The notes: a model not told the origin generated them from the letters alone. A stretch of DNA of 64,000 nt from Oceanobacillus sp. CFH 90083 (GCF_009389585.1 NZ_VIYG01000004.1:313377-377376); one strand, 5' to 3'; counted from the first letter of the stretch, positions 18,179-27,337 are shown. A program made the numbers and translations.

Positions 18179-19118
18179 AATGAAAACATGGATACTCGCT
18201 GTTATTGCAGTTATTTTGATGGCATTGTATGTGTTTTACGGTTTAACTGGAAATATTGGTTATGTATTACCTAGACGCTTACTGAATTTACTTGCCATTT
18301 GTTTAACCGGGGGAGCTATTGCATTTGCAACAACCATTTTTATGACGACTACCAATAACCGTATTTTGACACCAAGTGTTTTAGGTTTAGATTCTTTATA
18401 TATGCTAATTCAAACCATTATTATCTTCTTCTTTGGTTCGAATATGATGGTGCTCTTAGGTGGCTCTGTAAATTATCTGATTTCAATTGCCGGTATGATT
18501 CTCTTTTCATTATTTCTTTATCAATTTTTGTTTAAAGGTGAAAAGAATAATATTTATTTTCTATTGTTAATCGGAATGATTTTAGGTACCTTCTTTGGAA
18601 GCTTTACAGATTTTATGCAGGTTTTAATTGATCCCAATGAATTTATGATGGTTCAGGATCGAATGTTTGCAAGTATTAACAATGTGAATACTGATTTGCT
18701 TTATATCTCCATAGGGATTATAGCCATAACATTTATCTACTTTATGCGTTTTTACAAATACTTAGATGTCTTATCCCTTGGCAGAGAAGAGGCAATCAAT
18801 TTAGGTGTTCCTTATCATTACGTTGTGAAAAGACTGCTTATTATCGTTGTTATTCTTATCTCAGTAGCAACTGCTTTAATTGGTCCGATTACATTTTTAG
18901 GACTACTCGTGGTGAATGTTTCGTATGAATTAATGAAGACCTATCGTCATTTTTATATTATATTGGGAGCAGTGCTTGTCAGTATGATTGCTCTTGTCGG
19001 CGGGCAGTTTCTCGTTGAGCGTCTGTTTACCTTCAGTACAACGATTAGTGTTATCATTAATTTTATTGGCGGATTATACTTTATATACCTGTTGTTAAAG
19101 GAGAATCGAAAATGGTAA
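18168..19118 (+). CDS. yclO: Petrobactin ABC transporter, second permease subunit (YclO-like)
   Basis: A 316-residue FecCD-type integral membrane protein, partner of the preceding permease. It has regularly spaced hydrophobic helices and the family segment LGREEAINLGVPY near residue 205, which contacts the ATPase. AAGGAGG sits seven bases before the ATG inside the end of yclN, and the end overlaps yclP, so the three genes are tightly coupled. Confidence 0.9.
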   Translation: MGYKMKTWILAVIAVILMALYVFYGLTGNIGYVLPRRLLNLLAICLTGGAIAFATTIFMTTTNNRILTPSVLGLDSLYMLIQTIIIFFFGSNMMVLLGGSVNYLISIAGMILFSLFLYQFLFKGEKNNIYFLLLIGMILGTFFGSFTDFMQVLIDPNEFMMVQDRMFASINNVNTDLLYISIGIIAITFIYFMRFYKYLDVLSLGREEAINLGVPYHYVVKRLLIIVVILISVATALIGPITFLGLLVVNVSYELMKTYRHFYIILGAVLVSMIALVGGQFLVERLFTFSTTISVIINFIGGLYFIYLLLKENRKW

Positions 19119-19867
19119 AACTCAAGAATGTTTTCAAAGCCTATAATCAAAGAAAGGTTATAGAGGATGTGTCGTTAGACATTGAAAAAGGAACAATAAC
19201 CTCTTTTATTGGTCCCAATGGTGCCGGGAAAAGTACGCTTGTATCGATGATCAGCCGTCTTATTTCCAAGGACGATGGAGCGATTACCATCGATGGCAAG
19301 GATATTATGCAGACGAAGAATAATGAAATGGCTAAGAAAATATCGATTTTGAAGCAAACGAATGCTGTTAATTTAAAATTAACGATTCGTGAGCTTGTAT
19401 CATTTGGCAGATTCCCTTATTCACAAGGAAGATTAACAAAGGTGGATGAAGAGAAAATTGATGAAGCCATTGATTATATGGAACTCCGCGACATACAGGA
19501 TAAGTACTTGGATGAACTGAGTGGGGGACAACGTCAGCGTGCGCATATTGCGATGGTTATTGCACAGGATACAGAATACATCCTGTTGGATGAACCATTG
19601 AATAACTTAGACATGCGTCACTCTGTGCAAATTATGAAGACATTGCGCAATCTTGTCAATGAAATGGGAAAGACGATTCTTCTTGTTATCCATGATATTA
19701 ACTTTGCTTCCTGTTATTCCGATCACATTGTCGCATTAAAGGATGGCAAAATTGTTAAACAAGGAAGAACTTGTGACGTGATTGACCAATGTGTGTTAAA
19801 GGATATCTATGATATGGATATTGATATTAAAGAAATAGATGAAAGAAAAATATGCGTTTATTTCTAA
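19112..19867 (+). CDS. yclP: Petrobactin ABC transporter, ATPase subunit (YclP-like)
   Basis: A 251-residue ABC ATPase. Walker A is GPNGAGKST, the signature is LSGGQRQRAH, Walker B is YILLDEPLNNLD and the switch His is in VIHDINFA. It energises ferric-petrobactin import through YclNO. The N-terminal region and the segment RELVSFGRFPYSQGRLT match YclP and FecE-like proteins. It overlaps yclO by seven bases. A hairpin-rich gap of 186 bases separates it from yclQ. Confidence 0.92.
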   Translation: MVKLKNVFKAYNQRKVIEDVSLDIEKGTITSFIGPNGAGKSTLVSMISRLISKDDGAITIDGKDIMQTKNNEMAKKISILKQTNAVNLKLTIRELVSFGRFPYSQGRLTKVDEEKIDEAIDYMELRDIQDKYLDELSGGQRQRAHIAMVIAQDTEYILLDEPLNNLDMRHSVQIMKTLRNLVNEMGKTILLVIHDINFASCYSDHIVALKDGKIVKQGRTCDVIDQCVLKDIYDMDIDIKEIDERKICVYF

Positions 19868-19893
19868 CTTAATAAAGAAACAATAAAAAAGGC

Positions 19894-20016
19894 CCTTTAA
19901 TATCAATAGATACTAAAGGAACCAAGCTCGTATTCTATTCTAACGTAAATAAGAAAACAGGTAAACAACTTTGCTTATAAAATATTTAAAAGGTCATATT
20001 ACATTTTTAATATGAC
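19894..20016 (+). other. Two intergenic hairpins between yclP and yclQ
   Basis: Hairpin 1 (19894-19919) has 11-base arms with one mismatch around AATAG-like loop bases. Hairpin 2 (19993-20016) is a perfect nine-base stem GTCATATTA/TAATATGAC around six bases. Neither is followed by a T-run on this strand, so they look more like RNA processing or stabilising structures, or an operator, than terminators. Such elements often raise the binding-protein message relative to the permease message; that is inference. Confidence 0.5.
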
Positions 20017-20053
20017 GATATAAAAAGGTTGATACAATAAGGAGATAAATAAC

Positions 20054-21022
20054 ATGAAAAAATCATTATTATTTTTAATGCTGGCAGTTTTCCTGCTTAT
20101 AATGGCAGCATGTGGATCATCAGATGAATCTAATAATGCAGAAGGAGACAATGGTTCTGACGGTGATGCTCAAGAAGAGCAAACAGTAACAATAGAGCAT
20201 GAATTAGGAGAAACAGAAGTTCCTGTGAATCCGGAAAAAGTAATTGTATTTGACTTCGGTATTTTAGATACATTGGATAAATTAGATATTCCTGTAGAAG
20301 GAGTAGCAAAATCAGGAAATATTCCTGCTTATTTGGAGAAATATGAAAGTGATGAATATGAAAATATTGGCGGATTAAAAGAGCCTGATTTTGAAAAAAT
20401 CGCTGAAATCGATCCCGACTTAATCATTATTTCAGGCCGCCAAGCAGACAGCTATGAGGAATTACAAAAGCTTGGACCAACTGTTCATTTAGGTGTAGAT
20501 ACAACAAGATATATGGATTCCTTTGAGGAAAACATGCATAAAGTTGGACAGATTTTTGATGTTGATGACCAGGTCAGCGAAGAGCTGCAAACCATTGAAG
20601 ATAATATTGCAGCATTAAATGATAAAGCAGGGAATGCCGGAGATGCACTAATCATCCTAGCAAATGATGATAAAATCAGTGCATATGGACAAAATTCCCG
20701 TTTCGGAATTATTCATGATGTGTTCGGTGTGTCTGCTGCTGATGAAGATATCGAGGCTTCTACACATGGAATGAATGTATCATTTGAATATGTGATGGAA
20801 GAAAATCCAGATACGCTTTATGTGATTGACCGTGGTGCAGCGGTTGCTACAGATGGTGAAACAAACACTTCCGATTTAGTAGAAAATGATTTAACTGCAA
20901 ATACAGAAGCATATAAAAATGATCGTATCTTCTACTTGAACCCGGATGTATGGTATCTGTCCGGCGGCGGATTAACATCTGTTCAAGAGATGATTAATGA
21001 AATTGATGCAAGCTTAGAATAA
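20054..21022 (+). CDS. yclQ: Petrobactin-binding lipoprotein (YclQ-like)
   Basis: A 322-residue iron-siderophore binding lipoprotein. The signal peptide ends in a lipobox AAC (Cys 20), followed by an acidic linker, and then a Fhud/BtuF-type class III binding fold (residues 50-320) with segments such as KVIVFDFGILDTLDKL and EIDPDLIIISGRQ that match YclQ. It captures ferric petrobactin (and possibly related catecholates) outside the cell and hands it to YclNOP. AAGGAGATAAATAAC precedes the ATG. Ends in a strong terminator. Confidence 0.92.
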   Translation: MKKSLLFLMLAVFLLIMAACGSSDESNNAEGDNGSDGDAQEEQTVTIEHELGETEVPVNPEKVIVFDFGILDTLDKLDIPVEGVAKSGNIPAYLEKYESDEYENIGGLKEPDFEKIAEIDPDLIIISGRQADSYEELQKLGPTVHLGVDTTRYMDSFEENMHKVGQIFDVDDQVSEELQTIEDNIAALNDKAGNAGDALIILANDDKISAYGQNSRFGIIHDVFGVSAADEDIEASTHGMNVSFEYVMEENPDTLYVIDRGAAVATDGETNTSDLVENDLTANTEAYKNDRIFYLNPDVWYLSGGGLTSVQEMINEIDASLE

Positions 21023-21072
21023 GCTAAGAAAAACTCCCGGTTATATTTTTAGCCGGGAGTTTTTCTTAGCTT
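21021..21072 (+). terminator. Strong terminator of the petrobactin operon
   Basis: A 20-bp perfect stem whose left arm overlaps the yclQ stop codon (AAGCTAAGAAAAACTCCCGG and its complement), with a 12-base loop. The stem contains A-run and T-run flanks, so it can act in both directions. Confidence 0.9.
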
Positions 21073-21494
21073 TATTTTAATTGCTTTAACGTTTCTAAAG
21101 GCAAATTAGTACTGATTCATCTCTAAAATGAAAAATGCAACTAATCAGCTGACCATATCATGTATCTTCAAATGGATAAACAGATATAGGTATAAAAATA
21201 TTTTATAGGAGCGATTAGATGATAAAGGAAAAAAGTTGAAATGTTTATCGGTTAAAAGGCCTGACAACAAAGAAATTAATCTCTTGTTTTTTCTTCGTTA
21301 CCCAAAAGGTTAATTAACTTTCCAAAATGAGGTTTTCACTTTATCCCCTATATCGTGTTCCTAAAGAATAAGGAAACTGGATAAAAGTCATACTATGATA
21401 GAGATTAAAAAAATTAATGCTCGAAAACTTGAAACAATGGAAGCATGTATGATTGAATGGAACATGACAAATTTTTAAAGTGAGGGATGCTTTC
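21073..21494 (+). other. Gap of about 420 bases, no gene seen
   Basis: Lies between the petrobactin operon terminator and the SurA-like lipoprotein gene. It contains only short frames. Around 21331-21345 a GAGGTTTTCACTTTAT segment resembles the right end of the dispersed repeats. No convincing promoter could be picked. Confidence 0.5.
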
Positions 21495-22196
21495 ATGAAG
21501 AAACTGTCATTAACGATATTGATGATACTAACCATGCTATTAGCAGCGTGTGGAAATGATGATAATGGACAAGAAGAGGCTGCACAACAACCGCAGGAAC
21601 CGGAGCCGGTTGAATTTTCTGAGGATGAATTTGTAGACAGTGATACGTCTGTTGTCGTTGTAAATGGAGAGGAATTACAAGGTAATGACTATAATACGGC
21701 TTATTCATTAGTTAAGTCAATGATGCATCAAGCAGGTCAGGATGTAACAGATTTAGAAGCATTGCAGGATGAAACAATCAGTTTTCTTGTGGAACAAGAG
21801 CTTGTTATGCAGGAAGCAAATGACCAAGGTGTCGAAGTGACAGATGAAGAGGTGCAAGAAGAAATGGATGCACTTAAAGAACAAGGCGGAGAAGAACAAT
21901 TTCAAACGTCACTTGAACAATTAAATTTAAGTGAAGAGCAATTTGCGCAGCAGCTCAGATATAATTTAGCAACGATGCATTATATGGAAAAAGCGTTTGA
22001 TATAGAAGTGACAGAAGAAGAAGTACAAGATATGTATGATGAATTATCTGCACAAATGGAAGGTCAGGAAATGCAGGATCTGGACGAGATCAGAGACCAG
22101 CTTGAGCAGATGGTTGAACAAAATAAACAGCAGGAAGCTTATGCAGATAAAATAGATGAACTAAGGAAATCTGCAGAGGTGGAAGAATTACTTTGA
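21495..22196 (+). CDS. SurA-N-like chaperone lipoprotein without a PPIase domain
   Basis: A 233-residue lipoprotein with lipobox LLAAC and an acidic low-complexity linker, then a helical SurA/PrsA N-terminal-type domain (VVNGEELQGNDYNTAYS, then ETISFLVEQELVMQEANDQGVEVTDEEV). The parvulin domain found in PrsA is missing; residues 170-233 are only charged helix. It probably assists folding of exported proteins at the membrane. I start at ATG 21495 after GTGAGGG; an upstream in-frame GTG overlaps that site. Confidence 0.8.
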   Translation: MKKLSLTILMILTMLLAACGNDDNGQEEAAQQPQEPEPVEFSEDEFVDSDTSVVVVNGEELQGNDYNTAYSLVKSMMHQAGQDVTDLEALQDETISFLVEQELVMQEANDQGVEVTDEEVQEEMDALKEQGGEEQFQTSLEQLNLSEEQFAQQLRYNLATMHYMEKAFDIEVTEEEVQDMYDELSAQMEGQEMQDLDEIRDQLEQMVEQNKQQEAYADKIDELRKSAEVEELL

Positions 22197-22331
22197 TTGT
22201 ACCTTAAGTAAACGGTTTTTTCTTGTAACTTAGAAAGAAAGCGAAGTTTTGCTGAGTTTCATTCAAGAGTTTTTCCTTGTATTTAGATCAAAGTGAAAAA
22301 CTTCCAAAAGAAGAAAATGAAATTTTATAAG

Positions 22332-22385
22332 AAAAAAGGAAGGAAATGCTTCTTTGCTGTTAAGAAGCGTTTCCTTCCTTTTTTT
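22332..22385. terminator. Bidirectional terminator between convergent genes
   Basis: A long stem AAGGAAGGAAATGCTTCTT and near-perfect complement, one mismatch, seven-base loop, with A6 and T7 flanks. It serves the SurA-like gene (+) and the NRAMP-like gene (-). Confidence 0.88.
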
Positions 22386-23604
22386 ATAAAAATGTATTTA
22401 TTGCATCGACTAAGCTGTAAATACCAAGGAATGACACAACAGCCGTAACAAGCCAGCCGATTATATTTAGCCAAAGTGCATTTACATATTTACCCATTGT
22501 ATTCTTCTTATTCACAACAACCATAATGATTATTGCAATAAGCGGCAGAATTAATCCGTTTAGTGCTTGCGCGATAAGCAGTACTTCCAACGGCTCAAAT
22601 CCAAGCCCTGAAGTGATGATACCGAAAATAATAACCAAGGCAAAGACAATTTTGTATTTTTTATTAGAGAAGCCGCCTTCCCATCTCATAAAACTGCTGA
22701 CCGTAACAGCTGCTCCCATTGGCGAAGCGATAGCAGATGAAAATCCGGCAGCAAATAGACCGACACTAATAAATATTGGAGCTAAATCTCCCATTAATGG
22801 CTGCAGCGGGGCAGCGAGTTCAACAATACTTGTCACTTCTGTGCCGTGGATTAACGCACCAGCTGTAATTAAAATTGCCGCAGTGATAATACCGCCGACA
22901 CTAATGGAAATAATCGTATCCCATCTGACTGCTTTTAAATCATTAACACTGTTCCATTTTTCTCCGACAGTTGATGCATGGATGAAGAAGTTATAAGGAA
23001 CAACCGTTGTACCGATCAAAGCAATAACGACTAATATGGAGCCTTGTGGGATGCCTGGAATAAAAGCTCCTTTTAATACAGCGAGAACATCGGAAGTAGC
23101 GACGAACATGGTTGTAATAAAGGTAAGGCTCATAATAACGATAAAGACAATCATCAGTTTTTCCATAAATTTATAGCCGCCGGCGATACCAAGAATTAAA
23201 ATAATTGTTCCGACAACTGGCGCCACATAATTTTCAGGAATTCCTGTTAAATAAGAAACACCCAGGGAAGTTCCGATCAAATCTCCACTTATGTATGCAG
23301 CACACCCTACACAGACAGCGATTAAAACAATCCACACTGTTGCAAATTTCAGAATTTGATTTTGGAATAATTCTCTAATATTTTCCCCTAATCCTTGCTT
23401 TGTTACGATACCGATTCTAGCTACCATTTCCTGCAGGATAATTGTGGCTACGATAGCAAAGATAACTGCCCATAATAACGCGAAACCAAATCCGGCACCT
23501 GCCCGGGTAGCAGTAGTTACCGTGCCTGGTCCGATAAAGGATGCGGTAATAATAGCGCCTGGTCCGATAATTTTGAGCTTCTCAACAACTTTTGATTGAG
23601 CCAA
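22384..23604 (-). CDS. NRAMP-fold transporter lacking the canonical metal-binding motifs
   Basis: A 406-residue membrane protein with the eleven-helix NRAMP (SLC11) pattern, opening with KIIGPGAIITASFIGPG. In true Mn/Fe transporters helix 1 carries DPGN and helix 6 carries MPH; here the aligned sites are GPGT (FIGPGTVTTATRAG) and VPY (TTVVPYNFFIHAS). All classical metal ligands are therefore replaced, although the scaffold is intact. The substrate is probably not a transition metal. TTG start with AAAGGAGG eight bases upstream. It lies 55 bases after the ureohydrolase gene in the same operon, which suggests that it moves that enzyme's substrate or product. Confidence 0.85.
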   Translation of the reverse strand: MAQSKVVEKLKIIGPGAIITASFIGPGTVTTATRAGAGFGFALLWAVIFAIVATIILQEMVARIGIVTKQGLGENIRELFQNQILKFATVWIVLIAVCVGCAAYISGDLIGTSLGVSYLTGIPENYVAPVVGTIILILGIAGGYKFMEKLMIVFIVIMSLTFITTMFVATSDVLAVLKGAFIPGIPQGSILVVIALIGTTVVPYNFFIHASTVGEKWNSVNDLKAVRWDTIISISVGGIITAAILITAGALIHGTEVTSIVELAAPLQPLMGDLAPIFISVGLFAAGFSSAIASPMGAAVTVSSFMRWEGGFSNKKYKIVFALVIIFGIITSGLGFEPLEVLLIAQALNGLILPLIAIIIMVVVNKKNTMGKYVNALWLNIIGWLVTAVVSFLGIYSLVDAINTFL

Positions 23605-23659
23605 GTAAAATTCCTCCTTTGTTTACTGCAAGTAATGAAGGGGAAAGCCCCCTTATTAC

Positions 23660-24601
23660 TTACTTGGCATGACCACCATGAATATGACCGGCCAATACAT
23701 ACAGTACTGCTGTCGATACAAAGTGTGCTGAATTTTGATTGAAATCCTGCTGCGGATAAACTTCTACAAAATCCATTCCACACAGACCGCGTTTAGCAAA
23801 TTCATAGATCATGGTAAGAAGCTCATAGGAAGTCAATCCATTTCCATCAACTGGTCCGCCTGGATTGAACGCAAAATCAAGTACATCACTGCAAATAGTC
23901 AAATAGACAACATCGACATCTTTTGATGCCATTTCATAGATTTCATTCGCATATTTCTTTAAATCACTCTGTTCACGAATATCATTAATCGTGATTGTTA
24001 CAGCACCGGCATCTTTTGCGTACCTGCCTGTTTCCGGTTTATTGCGGGGACCTTTAATCCCTGTGTGAATTAAGCTTTCATTACGTACACCTTCTGTTTC
24101 ATATAAGCGCATAAAAGGTGTGCTTCTTGCAAACTTATCTCCGTCATGATGCGGCATATTATCATAGTGTGAATCAAGGTGAATAATGCCGACTTTCTTA
24201 CCAGTATTGGTTAAACCTTTCACAATCGGGTAAGTAACGCCATGATCCCCGCCAAGCCCTACAAGGAATTTGCCACTTTTCCACAGATTTTCTGCAAACT
24301 CTTCAATCCGATTCATTGTTTCTGGAACATCATGAGGTACGATGCTGACATCGCCGACATCCCCTAAACTTAAATGATCTTCTACATTGATATGGTCTAA
24401 TTCCGGCAGATACGTACTATATCTGGCAGAAGACAGGCGTATTTGTTTTGGCCCAAGCTCGCAGCCTGTATAATCTCCCCATGTGCAGGCACCTTCCCAT
24501 GGAATACCATAGATTAATACATCTGTATTATATTCTTTTTTATTTGTTAGATTTTTTGCGCCTAATAATGGCGGGGTATTACCGTAAATATTTGTACTCA
24601 T
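23660..24601 (-). CDS. Ureohydrolase (agmatinase/arginase superfamily) with an altered metal site
   Basis: A 313-residue enzyme of the arginase fold, which hydrolyses guanidino-type groups to release urea using two Mn or Ni ions. Motifs are GGDHGVTYP near residue 120, HLDSHYDN near 148 and, in place of SxDxDxxDP, TICSDVLDF near 240: the first, metal-bridging Asp is a Cys. Neither agmatine nor arginine specificity can be assumed; a small guanidine compound or formimino compound is possible. ATG 24601 has AAAGGAG seven bases upstream; an ATG two codons earlier is too close to it. Co-transcribed with the NRAMP-fold gene. Confidence 0.85.
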   Translation of the reverse strand: MSTNIYGNTPPLLGAKNLTNKKEYNTDVLIYGIPWEGACTWGDYTGCELGPKQIRLSSARYSTYLPELDHINVEDHLSLGDVGDVSIVPHDVPETMNRIEEFAENLWKSGKFLVGLGGDHGVTYPIVKGLTNTGKKVGIIHLDSHYDNMPHHDGDKFARSTPFMRLYETEGVRNESLIHTGIKGPRNKPETGRYAKDAGAVTITINDIREQSDLKKYANEIYEMASKDVDVVYLTICSDVLDFAFNPGGPVDGNGLTSYELLTMIYEFAKRGLCGMDFVEVYPQQDFNQNSAHFVSTAVLYVLAGHIHGGHAK

Positions 24602-24659
24602 TCTCATTCTCCTTTTTGTATTTCGTATTTTAAAAATTCGAAATACTTTTTTCTTCATG

Positions 24660-24732
24660 TGTAATAAAAGTTATTACATCTTAACCCTTAAATAATAATA
24701 GAAACATAGAATTGTGTCAAGAAACCTGACAC
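24660..24732 (-). promoter_or_regulatory. Promoter and two inverted repeats ahead of the ureohydrolase operon
   Basis: Minus-strand promoter TTGACA (24715-24720), 17-base spacer, TATTAT (24692-24697). The -35 is embedded in the inverted repeat GTGTCA-N7-TGACAC (24714-24719 and 24727-24732). A second palindrome, TGTAATAA-N3-TTATTACA (24660-24678), lies around +8 to +26. Both positions fit repressor operators. The second resembles, but does not match in spacing, the TnrA/GlnR box. Confidence 0.65.
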
Positions 24733-24811
24733 ATCGGGGGCATCGATTTAAAACGATCTCTCTTATCACATGTATGTATACACCTTTAAAAAAATTTTAG
24801 TTTAGCTATAA

Positions 24812-24845
24812 TAAAAAAGCCATTAGAAGTAGCATTTCTAATGGC
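24812..24845 (-). terminator. Terminator of the histidine operon
   Basis: GCCATTAGAA and TTCTAATGGC arms around seven bases; reading the minus strand the stem is followed by T6. It is 39 bases beyond the hisC stop codon. Confidence 0.88.
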
Positions 24846-24883
24846 TTCTGCCGAATTTATTCTATTTTTGAAAAACAAGTGTA

Positions 24884-25951
24884 TCATTTCTCTGTTATTT
24901 TATCGATGGCATGTAATAGTTTTGTCATTTGCTCTTTTGTACCAATTGAAATTCGTAAATAATTGTCTAGCTTTGGCTTGTTGAAATAACGTATCAGAAA
25001 ACCTAGCTGTTTCAGTTCGGAAAATAACTTTTCTGCTTCAATACCTATACCTGCCGGAGATGCAAGAACAAAATTAGCTTGAGAAGGGAGGACATGGAAG
25101 TCTCTTTTCTCTAATTCTTTCTGAAAGTATTCTCTCGTTGCAATAATTTCCTGCCGTGTTTTCTCAAAATAAGCTGTATCCCGAAATGCCTCGACAGCTC
25201 CGGCGATGGCTAATCGATCTATTGTATAGGAATTAAAAGAATCCTTCACCCGGGTTAATCCGTCAATTAATTCCGGATGTCCCATTGCCATACCTACTCG
25301 CAGGCCGGCAAGAGACCGGGATTTAGACAGAGTTTGCACAACAAGCAAATTTGGATAGCTGTCTATTAGTGAGACAGCTGAGGCATTTGCAAAATCCACA
25401 TAAGCTTCATCAACGATCACCACTTGATCCGGGTTATTTTTTAGGATTTGCTCAATAGCTGTGAGCTCCAGATACAGGCTGGTCGGCGCATTCGGATTTG
25501 GAAAAATAACACCGCCTTGTGAGTGGAAGAGAGATTCGGGAGAGATCGTAAAATCGTCCTCCAAGGCTACTTCCTCCACATCCAATTGATAGAGCTTTGC
25601 ATATACAGGATAAAAGCTGTAAGTGATATCTGGGTATTTAATGGCTTTTCCAGGTTCAAAAAAAGTCATAAAGCTAAGTGCAAGTACCTCATCTGAGCCA
25701 TTGCCGACAAAAACCTGCTCCTTTTTCAAGCCATAGAACCTGCCAATTTCCTCTCTAAGTTCGTCCACAGTAGGAGAAGGGTAGAGCTGTAATTTTGTCT
25801 TTGCCTCCTCCTCAATTGCTGCCAAAACTTTTGGTGATGGGGGAAAGGGATTTTCGTTGGTATTTAATTTAATAATAGCAGGATCATCTAATTGTTCTCC
25901 GGGCACATAAGGTTCCAGCTGTTTGATTAACGGGTTCCAGAACTTACTCAC
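24884..25951 (-). CDS. hisC: Histidinol-phosphate aminotransferase
   Basis: A 355-residue class I/II PLP aminotransferase converting imidazole acetol phosphate to histidinol phosphate. The substrate segment [24 protein letters not shown] and the PLP Lys in [15 protein letters not shown] are visible. I choose GTG 25951 ([19 protein letters not shown]), which follows GAAGGTC and overlaps hisIE by eight bases; ATG 25984 is deeper inside hisIE and less likely. Last gene of the his operon, whereas in B. subtilis hisC sits with the trp genes. Confidence 0.93.
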   Translation of the reverse strand: MSKFWNPLIKQLEPYVPGEQLDDPAIIKLNTNENPFPPSPKVLAAIEEEAKTKLQLYPSPTVDELREEIGRFYGLKKEQVFVGNGSDEVLALSFMTFFEPGKAIKYPDITYSFYPVYAKLYQLDVEEVALEDDFTISPESLFHSQGGVIFPNPNAPTSLYLELTAIEQILKNNPDQVVIVDEAYVDFANASAVSLIDSYPNLLVVQTLSKSRSLAGLRVGMAMGHPELIDGLTRVKDSFNSYTIDRLAIAGAVEAFRDTAYFEKTRQEIIATREYFQKELEKRDFHVLPSQANFVLASPAGIGIEAEKLFSELKQLGFLIRYFNKPKLDNYLRISIGTKEQMTKLLHAIDKITEK

Positions 25952-26576
25952 GGTGCTGACCTTCTTTTTCAATATGACGTTCATTTAGTATCTGTTTAAT
26001 GTCTTTGGTAGTTACTCCTTGCTCCTCCATTAAAACAAGGGAGTGATACAATAAATCAGCTAATTCATTTGTTAATTCTTCTTTATCATTATTTTTTGCT
26101 CCGATAACTACCTCAGTCGATTCTTCCCCGATTTTTTTGAGAATCTTATCTAACCCTTTATTAAACAGATAAGTTGTATACGCGCCCTCCTGCGGGTTTT
26201 CTTTCCGATCTTTAATCTTACCGGTAAGCTCGTTGACGATGGAGAACAGCGGCTTTTCTGTTTCGGATAAGGTTATTTCAAAGCAAGTGGTTGTGCCTTT
26301 ATGGCAGGCGGGTCCAAGCGGCTGCACCTGTACTACTAAGGCATCCTGATCACAATCAACCATTATTTTTTTAACCAGCTGTTTATTCCCCGAGGTTTCT
26401 CCTTTATTCCAGAGCTTCTGACGACTGCGGGAATAAAACCAGGTTTCACCAGTTTCTAATGTTTTTACTAAAGCAATATCATTCATATAAGCTAAAGTTA
26501 ATACTTTTCCTGTTGCGTAATCTTGAACAATAGCCGGAACCAGTCCATTTTCATCGTATTTTATTGAAATCTCCAT
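25944..26576 (-). CDS. hisIE: Bifunctional phosphoribosyl-AMP cyclohydrolase / phosphoribosyl-ATP pyrophosphatase
   Basis: A 210-residue fusion. Residues 1-105 are the HisI cyclohydrolase with zinc ligands in [22 protein letters not shown]; residues 115-205 are the helical HisE pyrophosphohydrolase ([28 protein letters not shown]). It performs steps 2 and 3 of histidine synthesis. The start overlaps the hisF stop codon by one base (TAATG). Confidence 0.95.
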   Translation of the reverse strand: MEISIKYDENGLVPAIVQDYATGKVLTLAYMNDIALVKTLETGETWFYSRSRQKLWNKGETSGNKQLVKKIMVDCDQDALVVQVQPLGPACHKGTTTCFEITLSETEKPLFSIVNELTGKIKDRKENPQEGAYTTYLFNKGLDKILKKIGEESTEVVIGAKNNDKEELTNELADLLYHSLVLMEEQGVTTKDIKQILNERHIEKEGQHRE

Positions 26577-27337
26577 TATGCTCTCCTCCTCATTGGTATC
26601 CCTTGTGAGGCTAAATATTCTTTTAATTCCGGAATGGGAATCTCCTCGTAATGAAAGACGGATGCGGCAAGTGCTGCATCAATTCCTTCCGCCAAAACTT
26701 CTGAAAAATGTTCAAGTTTACCCGCACCGCCACTGGCGATGACAGGAATATTTACTGCATCTGCAATTTTCTTCGTCAATTCGATTTGGTAGCCATTTTT
26801 TTCACCGTCAGCATCCATGGCATTAACAACAAGCTCGCCCGCCCCGAGCGCCTCTCCTCGTTTTGCCCATTCGATTGCATCCATGCCGGTATCCTTTCTG
26901 CCGCCATTAATAAATACATGAAAGTCGCCGTCTTCCGTTCTTTTGGCATCAATCGAAAGGACGATGCATTGGCTGCCGAACTTATCGGAGGATTCTTTAA
27001 TCAATTCCGGACGCTGCACAGCAGCACTGTTCACCGATACTTTATCAGCGCCTGCATGAAGAACACTGTGAATATCTTCTATGGTGCGGATACCGCCGCC
27101 GACCATAAAAGGTATCGCGATTTCACGTGCAACCTGCTCCACAACATCCAGGAAGATATTTCGTTCTTCATTGGAGGCTGTGATATCATAAAAAACAAGC
27201 TCATCTGCTCCTTCCCGATTATAGCGTGCAGCTAATTCGACCGGATTAGCAACGTCTTTGATATCTTGAAATTTCTTTCCCTTTACAACACGGCCCTTGT
27301 CCACATCGAGGCAGGGGATAATTCGTTTAGCGAGCAT
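26576..27337 (-). CDS. hisF: Imidazole glycerol phosphate synthase, cyclase subunit
   Basis: A 253-residue TIM barrel. It carries the catalytic Asp in [15 protein letters not shown] and near 130 in [10 protein letters not shown], plus the two phosphate loops VGGGIR and ASGGAG. With HisH it forms imidazole glycerol phosphate and AICAR from PRFAR, using ammonia passed from HisH. Overlaps hisA by 11 bases. Confidence 0.97.
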   Translation of the reverse strand: MLAKRIIPCLDVDKGRVVKGKKFQDIKDVANPVELAARYNREGADELVFYDITASNEERNIFLDVVEQVAREIAIPFMVGGGIRTIEDIHSVLHAGADKVSVNSAAVQRPELIKESSDKFGSQCIVLSIDAKRTEDGDFHVFINGGRKDTGMDAIEWAKRGEALGAGELVVNAMDADGEKNGYQIELTKKIADAVNIPVIASGGAGKLEHFSEVLAEGIDAALAASVFHYEEIPIPELKEYLASQGIPMRRRA

